From: CAIVAT01 sp037128705
GTDB taxonomy: Bacteria; Bacteroidota; Bacteroidia; Bacteroidales; FEN-979
DNA length: 20,852 nucleotides
Assembly: GCA_037128705.1 (NCBI GenBank)
Contig: JBAXVX010000043.1
Coordinates: forward strand, 1 to 20,852
Direction: 5' to 3'
Below the pieces are notes generated by a model, which saw nothing but the letters and a program-made list of their open reading frames with translations, was not told where the DNA came from and did not search any database. Positions 16,351 through 20,852 of this stretch are shown here, piece by piece. Position 1 is the first letter of the stretch, and the number at the start of each line of letters is the position of its first letter. Position numbers and translations under genes: made by a program.

Positions 16351-17181
16351 ATGAAAACACCAGACTCATTTGCCTATATGATCGACAACATCTTCGGCGA
16401 ACTCGAAGAGGTTTCACACGTCGAAATCGACAGCACCCCGGCCGATCCGGATGAGACCGGCCAAAACGAAAACAGGCTTAAGATCACCGCCGTCAATGGC
16501 TTTAAAACAGCCTACACCTACCTGAACTTCATGCGAACCCAGCGTGAAAAGGTCATGGAGAAACTCAAGGAAACCATGTGTGAAGTGGCCCCCGAATACA
16601 CGGAGACGTTCATCGACATGGTTCTGCGGAGGATCCGGATCATGGTTCATTGCATCAATATTCCGGATTGGACCAAATTGAAAGAAACGCCACCAGACCA
16701 GTTTTTTTGGAACCCCCGGCATGTAACCTGCCGCCATATGGGCAAAATTACCCGGCAGCACCGGATTATTGAAGAGTCGATAGCCCTGTCGCAGCGGTAT
16801 ACATTGATCTTTTTACTGGTGATGAAACGGTTGAAATCACGCATCAAGCGCTATTCGGGGGTATCGGTGAATGTGCCCGATTCATCCGAAGGAAAGCCAA
16901 AAACCCATGCATACAGGTTCCGGATCAATTGTACCGAGGAGTTCATGGCCATGCTGGTTCGTTTGCTGTATGACCGGAACATCCTCGATAATCCAGTTGT
17001 CTCCGAATTGTGCCGGCAGATGACCGATACCTGTTACACAAGCCGGAAATTACAACTGAGCCCCGGCGCCTTCAGGAAATATTTTGACAATCCCACGCCC
17101 GAGATCATTGAAAAACTACTGGCAGAAATGAGAATTGCAACGAAATATCTTGAAAAACTCATCGAACGCCAGCGACGTTAA
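16351..17181 (+). CDS. RteC-like regulator or mobile-element protein
   Basis: 276 residues, no signal peptide. The N-terminus is acidic (IFGELEEVSHVEIDSTPADP), and the middle is helical and basic (VLRRIRIMVHCINIPDW, HMGKITRQHRIIEESIAL, LLVMKRLKSRIKRYSG). The C-terminal third (EEFMAMLVRLLYDRNILDN, SRKLQLSPGAFRKYFDNPTP, EIIEKLLAEMRIATKYLEKL) follows the pattern of the RteC C-terminal region: a helix, a loop with a 'sets of Ser/Leu ... KF/YF-N/D-NP-P' turn, then a long helix. RteC proteins control excision of Bacteroides conjugative elements, and relatives occur with many mobile or prophage-like regions. The match is from memory of the family pattern, not a search. It is the first plus-strand gene after the repeat array and is closed by a hairpin terminator. 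Confidence 0.6.
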   Translation: MKTPDSFAYMIDNIFGELEEVSHVEIDSTPADPDETGQNENRLKITAVNGFKTAYTYLNFMRTQREKVMEKLKETMCEVAPEYTETFIDMVLRRIRIMVHCINIPDWTKLKETPPDQFFWNPRHVTCRHMGKITRQHRIIEESIALSQRYTLIFLLVMKRLKSRIKRYSGVSVNVPDSSEGKPKTHAYRFRINCTEEFMAMLVRLLYDRNILDNPVVSELCRQMTDTCYTSRKLQLSPGAFRKYFDNPTPEIIEKLLAEMRIATKYLEKLIERQRR

Positions 17182-17233
17182 TGGTTGATTATCAATGTCA
17201 TTACAGCAAGTTATTAGAACATGTTGGAATATG

Positions 17234-17260
17234 GGGGCCCGCGTGGCCCCTTTATTTTTG
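17234..17260 (+). terminator. Hairpin terminator after the RteC-like gene
   Basis: GGGGCC (17234-17239) pairs with GGCCCC (17245-17250) around loop CGCGT, followed at once by TTTATTTTT. It lies 52 bases after the upstream stop and 30 bases before the ATG of the HTH gene, so it could also act as an attenuator in the HTH gene's leader. Confidence 0.75.
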
Positions 17261-17289
17261 TTGACTTGAATCAAATTAAAACCGTGATT

Positions 17290-17586
17290 ATGAAAACTGA
17301 ACAAAAAATTCTGAAGAGTCTGGAGGCGATCACCGAAAGTCTCCGTCGGATCGAAGAGAAACTGGAACAGCCGGGAATACTTTCGGGCCGTTGGCTTACC
17401 CAACAGGAGGTTTGCAATGAACTCAAGGTTACCCGGCGCACCCTGGCCAATTACCGGAACAACGGTATCCTGAAATTCACCCGGCTGGGAAACAAGATCC
17501 TTTACCAGAGCGCAGAGCTGGAAAAGCCCGGGGCTGCCAAACCGGAAAAGAGGGAGCGGCTGCATCCCGGTTCGCGCAAAACCTGA
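17290..17586 (+). CDS. Small HTH DNA-binding protein (HTH_17/excisionase-like)
   Basis: 98 residues from ATG 17290 (MKTEQKIL). The longer reading from 17221 would run through the terminator hairpin. Residues 1-30 form a charged helix (KSLEAITESLRRIEEKLEQ, coiled coil likely, for dimerisation). Residues about 35-75 form a winged helix-turn-helix: RWLTQQEVCNELKVTRRTLA followed by YRNNGILKFTRLGNKILYQ, the pattern of HTH_17/MerR-like excisionases and small Bacteroidota regulators. The C-terminus is basic and disordered (KPEKRERLHPGSRKT). It probably controls the genes that follow; a 17-bp palindrome lies nine bases beyond its stop codon. Confidence 0.83.
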   Translation: MKTEQKILKSLEAITESLRRIEEKLEQPGILSGRWLTQQEVCNELKVTRRTLANYRNNGILKFTRLGNKILYQSAELEKPGAAKPEKRERLHPGSRKT

Positions 17587-17594
17587 ACCACGAT

Positions 17595-17611
17595 ATTATC
17601 TGTCAGATAAT
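17595..17611. promoter_or_regulatory. Perfect 17-bp palindrome, candidate operator
   Basis: ATTATCTG-T-CAGATAAT is a perfect inverted repeat with a one-base centre, located between the HTH gene and the gene at 17665. It lacks a T-tract and so is not a terminator. A dimeric HTH protein such as the upstream product could bind it, which is an inference from position. Confidence 0.5.
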
Positions 17612-17664
17612 TCAACCGGAACGCGACGGCGGTCCCAATTATTCATCCTTAAAATTCAAACATT

Positions 17665-18225
17665 ATGAAAACAAAAGACAATTCATTAACCAAGTCCTAC
17701 AAGGGAAAATTCGGAGAGGATTTTATTCTCCGAAACCGTGGAAAGGTTAGCATCATGGCCAAGCCGCCGAAGGAGAGCATAAAAAAGCCGGCCGGGTCCC
17801 AAGAGGCAATTCGAGAAAGGTTTAAACAGGCCAGCGCCTGGGCCAAGCTTGAGTTGCAAAACCCCGATACGATGGCCTACTATGCCGCCAAGTGCACCGG
17901 CATGCAAACACCCTATGCAATGGCCATGGCCGATGTAATGGGTCTGCCAGAAGTAAGGGAGATCAACGTTACCAGCTATACTGGTGCTGCCGGTGATAAG
18001 ATCAAGGTGAGGGCCTGGGACAAATTCAAAGTGACCGGGGTCACCCTTAAGATCAATGGAGCAGATAGGGTGACCATCGAAACAGGTCCCTGTACCCAGG
18101 ACATAATGAGTGGAATCTGGTGCTATACGGCCACAGTAGATGTACCCGACCTTACCGGGGTTACTGTGACTGCCACAGTGATAGATTTCCCGGGCCACGA
18201 GGTTGAAGATAAGGTTACCCTGTAG
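17665..18225 (+). CDS. Conserved-looking Bacteroidota protein with C-terminal Ig-like domain
   Basis: 186 residues with no signal peptide, membrane helix or catalytic motif. The N-terminus GKFGEDFILRNRGKVSIMAK is followed by a Lys/Pro segment and a helical part (IRERFKQASAWAKLELQNPD, then YYAAKCTGMQTPYAMAMADV). The C-terminal 90 residues are beta-rich and Ig-like (INVTSYTGAAGDKIKVRAWD, WCYTATVDVPD, VTVTATVIDFPGHEVEDKVT). I recognise the layout from uncharacterised Bacteroidota proteins, in which 'GDxIxVxAxDDFKV ... WxYTAT ... AxDxPGN' recurs. The start ATG 17665 has the shared ATGAAAAC context; Met31 is an alternative. It sits between the HTH gene and the lysis-like cassette and ends at a strong terminator, so it may be a cargo or a structural protein. 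Confidence 0.72.
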   Translation: MKTKDNSLTKSYKGKFGEDFILRNRGKVSIMAKPPKESIKKPAGSQEAIRERFKQASAWAKLELQNPDTMAYYAAKCTGMQTPYAMAMADVMGLPEVREINVTSYTGAAGDKIKVRAWDKFKVTGVTLKINGADRVTIETGPCTQDIMSGIWCYTATVDVPDLTGVTVTATVIDFPGHEVEDKVTL

Positions 18226-18244
18226 TTAACCCCTTCACCCGGCA

Positions 18245-18293
18245 TCTCAGGCCGGAGAAAGAGATCATTCCGGTATCCGGCCTGAGACTTTTT
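18245..18293 (+). terminator. Strong rho-independent terminator
   Basis: TCTCAGGCCGGA (18245-18256) and TCCGGCCTGAGA (18276-18287) form a perfect 12-bp stem with a 19-base loop, followed by CTTTTT. It separates the Ig-like gene from the downstream cassette 54 bases later. Confidence 0.9.
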
Positions 18294-18340
18294 AACAGTT
18301 CAACATCCAATAATCAAAAATGAATTCAAAATCAATCGTT

Positions 18341-18787
18341 ATGAAAACAATGTACAACATTCCGTTTATGGCGGCGCTGATCCTTATAACCGCCTGTTCA
18401 CCGCAGGCAAGGTTGACCAGACTCCTCGCGCGGCATCCTGAATTAACCCTCTCCGACACTCTAACCATCAGGGATACGATCATCGTGATGCCCATAGAAG
18501 CCGATACGGTGATTTCACTGGCGGAGCTCAGGGATACGGTGTATCTGCGCAACGAACAGCTTGAGATCGCACTGCAGTCGACCGCAAACACCCTGTTTGT
18601 AAAGGGGAAATGCAAAGCCGATACTGTTTACCGTACCCACCGGATAACTGTGGAAAGAATCAAAGTGATCAAGCCGGACCGGCTCGATGCCTTCATTGCG
18701 AAGATTCCATGGCTTGTGGTGGGATTGATCGTTGTGGCTGTGCTCATCGCGCTGGTATTGTTCCGGAAAAAGATCAATGCCCTATAG
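18341..18787 (+). CDS. Putative unimolecular-spanin-like lipoprotein with C-terminal membrane helix
   Basis: 148 residues from ATG 18341 (shared ATGAAAAC context; the upstream Met at 18320 would lengthen the signal). The N-terminus MKTMYNIPFMAALILITAC is a lipoprotein signal with Cys19. The mature middle is beta-prone with repeated Asp-Thr-hydrophobic strands (LTIRDTIIVM, EADTVISL, LRDTVYLR, KADTVYRTHRITVERIKVI). Residues about 122-142 (KIPWLVVGLIVVAVLIALVL) form a membrane helix followed by FRKKINAL. A lipid anchor at one end and an inner-membrane helix at the other is the topology of u-spanins, which bridge and fuse inner and outer membranes in the last step of lysis. The neighbours (two small membrane proteins and a muramidase) support this; sequence identity with a known spanin has not been tested. 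Confidence 0.6.
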   Translation: MKTMYNIPFMAALILITACSPQARLTRLLARHPELTLSDTLTIRDTIIVMPIEADTVISLAELRDTVYLRNEQLEIALQSTANTLFVKGKCKADTVYRTHRITVERIKVIKPDRLDAFIAKIPWLVVGLIVVAVLIALVLFRKKINAL

Positions 18788-18789
18788 CC

Positions 18790-19062
18790 ATGAACGCGCG
18801 ACACACACTTTTCGGACTCCCCATTCCACAAGCCATCGGTTTGTTCAGCTTTGTGATCGCCATTGTCTCCATCTGGGTTCAGATGGAGATCAGGCTGGCG
18901 GAGCTGAACGTGGAGATCGCCAACCTGAAACAGGATATGGTGATCCATAAAACCGAGAACCGCCGCGACCTGGAGACCCAGCGAACGGATATCAACACCG
19001 ATATGAAGGAGATCATCCGGAAGATTGATGAAATACAGATCTACCTGCGAAAGAACAATTAA
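18790..19062 (+). CDS. Small membrane protein with coiled coil, holin-accessory-like
   Basis: 90 residues from ATG 18790, two bases after the previous stop, which implies coupled translation. One membrane helix (IGLFSFVIAIVSIWVQM, about residues 16-32) is followed by a long charged coiled coil (IRLAELNVEIANLKQDMVIH, then DLETQRTDINTDMKEIIRKI). The layout is like small phage hemolysin/holin-associated proteins with a helix and a coiled coil, for example XhlA-type. It could assemble as a membrane-bound rod or partner the next protein. The family is not identified with certainty. Confidence 0.7.
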   Translation: MNARHTLFGLPIPQAIGLFSFVIAIVSIWVQMEIRLAELNVEIANLKQDMVIHKTENRRDLETQRTDINTDMKEIIRKIDEIQIYLRKNN

Positions 19063-19073
19063 AACCATGAATT

Positions 19074-19259
19074 ATGAAAACAAGAATCATTCAAAACTGG
19101 AAAAGCACCCTGATCGGGCTATGCCTGCTCCTACTGAGCGCCACCCTGCTGTGGCTGAAGGAGATCACCTTTACAGAGTTTACCGCCTTCCTGCCAACCG
19201 TGCTGGGACTGATGTATGTGAGGGACGAAGGTTTTTGGGAGAAGGATGGAAAAAGGTGA
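19074..19259 (+). CDS. Small two-helix membrane protein, holin-like
   Basis: 61 residues starting ATGAAAAC at 19074. Two hydrophobic segments (TLIGLCLLLLSATLLWL at about 12-28 and FTAFLPTVLGLMYV at about 36-49) are joined by KEITFTE, a short charged turn, and followed by a polar tail (RDEGFWEKDGKR). The size and 'helix - gly/thr/glu turn - helix - short charged tail' match small phage membrane proteins annotated as holins. It starts 11 bases after the coiled-coil protein gene. Holin activity is an inference from size, topology and the muramidase next door. Confidence 0.68.
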   Translation: MKTRIIQNWKSTLIGLCLLLLSATLLWLKEITFTEFTAFLPTVLGLMYVRDEGFWEKDGKR

Positions 19260-19328
19260 CAAGGTAACAGGGTAAGAAGTAATGGAGTAACAAAGTAAAA
19301 ATTCGTCATTCGTCATTCGTAATTTGTC
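19253..19328. repeat. Short degenerate tandem repeats in the muramidase leader
   Basis: Seven- and eight-base words follow each other: AAGGTGAC, AAGGTAAC, AGGGTAAG, AAGTAATG, then GAGTAAC and AAAGTAA, followed by ATTCGTC (19301), ATTCGTC (19308), ATTCGTA (19315) and ATTTGTC (19322). They fill the gap between the small membrane protein gene and the muramidase start at 19339. Slippage in the heptamers could change the leader length; whether it does is not shown. Confidence 0.75.
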
Positions 19329-19338
19329 ATTTCTTAAT

Positions 19339-19863
19339 ATGGCTACTTTCGAAATATTGGCAAACAAGCTCTTCAAATGGGAAGGGGGTTTCTCTGACGA
19401 TCAGGAGGATCGGGGGGGAGCTACAAACCGGGGGGTGACGCTGGCTACCTGGCACAGTGTGGGGTATGATAAGGACGGCGATGGCGATATCGACCGGGAG
19501 GATGTCAGGCTGCTGTCGCCCGCCGATTGCAGAGATGTGCTTAGGCGCTGTTACTGGAACCGCTGGCGGGCCGATGAGATCAACGATGAGGCCGTGGCTT
19601 CGATGCTGGTCGACTGGCTTTGGTGCTCGGGGCGGTGGGGCATTGTAATTCCCCAGCGAATATTGGGTGTAACCGCCGACGGGGTGGCCGGACCCGTCAC
19701 AATCAGCAGGGTAAACCAGGTTGATGCCTCCCGGTTCCTGATCAGGGTCTACAATTCACGGCTGGCCTTTATCCGGAACATCCTCCGGAACGATCCGGCG
19801 CAGCAAAAATTCGAGAAGGGGTGGATCAGCCGGCTGAACGATTTTCTGGGGGACCCTGTATAG
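19339..19863 (+). CDS. GH108 lysozyme with C-terminal peptidoglycan-binding domain
   Basis: 174 residues from ATG 19339; a TTG at 19324 would start inside the repeats. This is a muramidase cleaving the peptidoglycan glycan chain. The GH108 core starts with LFKWEGGFSDDQEDRGGATN, in which Glu15 is the expected catalytic acid and NRGVT follows. The EF-hand-like loop YDKDGDGDIDREDVRLL (about 43-59) is an insertion usual in Bacteroidota members and probably binds calcium. CYWNRWRADEI and VASMLVDWLWCSGRWG belong to the helical core. The second half (ILGVTADGVAGPVTISRVNQ, then FEKGWISRLNDFL at the end) is the PG_binding_3 domain. No signal peptide, so it needs a holin or other route to reach the wall. 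It closes the lysis-like cassette. Confidence 0.92.
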   Translation: MATFEILANKLFKWEGGFSDDQEDRGGATNRGVTLATWHSVGYDKDGDGDIDREDVRLLSPADCRDVLRRCYWNRWRADEINDEAVASMLVDWLWCSGRWGIVIPQRILGVTADGVAGPVTISRVNQVDASRFLIRVYNSRLAFIRNILRNDPAQQKFEKGWISRLNDFLGDPV

Positions 19864-20169
19864 GTCGAAGAATGGGAGTGCTTGGTTATGACGCAAGATA
19901 TAAATCTTAACAAAGTGGAATTGCAATCAACTAACTGTTTTATAATAAAAAAATGGCATTTTAAAACAAGGTTTCCCTGAATTGACAAGCGTTGTTTTAA
20001 TTATTAGATTTGAAAAGCAGCATACTTGTTCTGTGCAAAAGCACTTGTAAGGAAGGTTATAGCAAATGCTATAAGGAAAAATCTAATTGTTTTCATAAGA
20101 TTGTTATAAGAAAAATTTTAAAAGGGTCCTATAATATTTCAGGTCTCACATAGAAAAGTAAAGACCAAT
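19864..20169. other. Gene-poor AT-rich gap
   Basis: About 306 bases between the muramidase (plus) and the T9SS fragment (minus). A minus-strand 30-residue signal-peptide ORF lies inside (20004-20096, separate entry). No tRNA, terminator or TAnnTTTG promoter was seen in the rest. Confidence 0.6.
20004..20096 (-). CDS. Tiny signal-peptide ORF (30 residues), possible gene remnant
   Basis: ATGAAAAC at 20096 opens MKTIRFFLIAFAITFLTSAF, a clean Sec signal peptide with cleavage near AFA-Q. The mature part is only about nine residues (QNKYAAFQI) before TAA at 20006-20004. The ATGAAAAC context matches other real starts here. It is either a very small secreted peptide or the 5' end of a secreted-protein gene that has decayed. 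No promoter was found. Confidence 0.4.
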   Translation of the reverse strand: MKTIRFFLIAFAITFLTSAFAQNKYAAFQI

Positions 20170-20800
20170 CTAATGGCAATTAACACCTCTGGCTGAGTCA
20201 GGCATATAAAGCGCCTTTTGGTTTATGATTTTATCACCCATTTGAATTGAAACGAAATAGATTGTAGCAGGGACCAATTGATCCTTTATATCCAAAGCAT
20301 TCAGGTAAAACTTCATTTTACCTGGAATGGTTTTCCCCTTAAATATGTTGTAGACCGTTCGACCTAAGTAATCTTTTAGCAAGATGGTAATCTCTGTAAT
20401 CTTTGTGTAGGTCAAATCAATGGTCAGCAGATCAGAAAATGGAACAGGATAAATATTAACCGTTTCATCCCTTTTGATGTCATGAATGCCGGTTTTAATT
20501 GTGAGTTTTGAAAATAAAATGCTGGTACTAATAGGATACTCCTGTTTGTCCTGTCGTTTCTGCATCAAGTAAACCGATGAATTGAACAACCTAAGACTAT
20601 TATTATAGAATCCAAATCTGTTATTCTGCAAAATTCTTTTTCCCCATCCCGTACTATCCAAAAAATGATAAACAAGCTGGAAACTATCGGTTGGCGTTTT
20701 TTCGTTGTCGATGATATACATCTGATGGTTAATATCAACCGCGATTGCCTGATCGCTAGCATCCCTTCCCAGCAAACGGGGTTGGCTCATCCCTGAATGA
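20170..20800 (-). pseudogene. T9SS-sorted protein, C-terminal fragment cut at 5' end
   Basis: About 209 residues remain. The N-terminal half (AVDINHQMYIIDNE, FQLVYHFLDSTGWGKRI, FGFYNNSLRLFNSS) has no signal peptide and no recognised domain. The C-terminal half is a T9SS type A sorting domain: VNIYPVPFSDLLTIDL, ITILLKDYLGRTVYNIF, KTIPGKMKFYLNAL, IYFVSIQMGDKIINQKALYM, followed by a short tail. A T9SS protein must start with a signal peptide, so the 5' end is missing. Upstream the frame runs into the 24-bp repeats at 20807-20850, and a TGA (20815-20817) precedes a TTG. Interruption by an insertion sequence is the simplest explanation. The exact junction is uncertain, near 20794-20806. Confidence 0.75.
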
Positions 20801-20806
20801 CTATTC

Positions 20807-20850
20807 CGGTCCAATCAGCGCCACCCATTTCGGTCCAATCAGCGCCACCC
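20807..20850. repeat. 24-bp-period direct repeats, probable IS21-type element end
   Basis: CGGTCCAATCAGCGCCACCC occurs twice without mismatch (20807-20826, 20831-20850), with TTC or TTT before it, and a third copy could begin at the window edge (GT). Closely spaced 20-22-bp repeats at the ends are a hallmark of IS21-family elements, where they bind the IstA transposase. On the minus strand the copy reads with GGTGGCGCTGATTGGACCG, similar in style to such ends. No transposase gene is inside the window. The repeat is certain; the IS assignment is a family-level inference. Confidence 0.6.
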
Positions 20851-20852
20851 GT

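Noticed and set aside
17595..17611. Terminator
   Set aside because: Perfect palindrome but one-base loop and no T-tract; better as an operator.
19025..19267. 80-residue ORF overlapping the holin-like gene
   Set aside because: It shares the region in another frame, lacks hydrophobic segments and begins inside the coiled-coil gene.

Overview
The window looks chromosomal and comes from a member of the Bacteroidota, probably Bacteroidales or Marinilabiliales-like. The reasons are two proteins with type IX secretion (T9SS) C-terminal sorting domains, an LruC-type surface lipoprotein, several Bacteroidota lipobox signals, promoters of the TTG-N19..22-TAnnTTTG type, and almost no Shine-Dalgarno sequences. 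Many starts share an ATGAAAAC context (Met-Lys-Thr). No rRNA, tRNA or CRISPR array was seen.

Layout. (1) 1-2150, minus strand: a CheR methyltransferase followed by the first 428 residues of a membrane sensor (CACHE-HAMP-GAF-like) that runs off the left edge. (2) 2225-4117, minus: a LamG plus LruC surface lipoprotein. (3) 4293-6427, plus: a promoter in front of a broken Tat-signal amidinotransferase/dimethylargininase-like gene, a small Cys-rich lipoprotein with a clear promoter, a small membrane-anchored hypothetical, and a secreted stand-alone protein resembling the periplasmic P1 region of SecD. A bidirectional terminator closes this block. (4) 6486-8981, minus: DNPH1/Rcl nucleotide hydrolase plus an outer-membrane barrel as an apparent operon, a lipoprotein, and a LysE-type exporter broken by an internal deletion and frameshift. 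(5) 9013-14321, minus: a compact defence-type operon of a 1200-residue fused restriction-modification enzyme, an HTH-ImmA/IrrE protein and a DUF4411 PIN-type nuclease. (6) 14431-15834, minus: a predicted seven-bladed propeller with a T9SS tail. (7) 15835-16350: gene-free, with an unusual 11-bp phased, two-word repeat array. (8) 16351-19863, plus: an RteC-like regulator, a small HTH protein, a conserved-looking Ig-like protein, then a tight lysis-like cassette (unimolecular-spanin-like lipoprotein, two small holin-like membrane proteins, GH108 muramidase) with no phage structural genes. (9) 19864-20852: gene-poor, with a tiny signal-peptide ORF, the C-terminal fragment of a second T9SS protein, and 24-bp-period repeats at the right edge that look like the end of an IS21-type insertion sequence.

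The most interesting part is region 8: a regulator, a putative cargo or structural protein, and a muramidase/holin/spanin set covering inner membrane, wall and outer membrane. This is what a holin-type release (type 10-like) system or a domesticated prophage lysis module would need. Regions 5 and 7 are the next most notable. Functions rest on motif recognition by eye; no database search was run.
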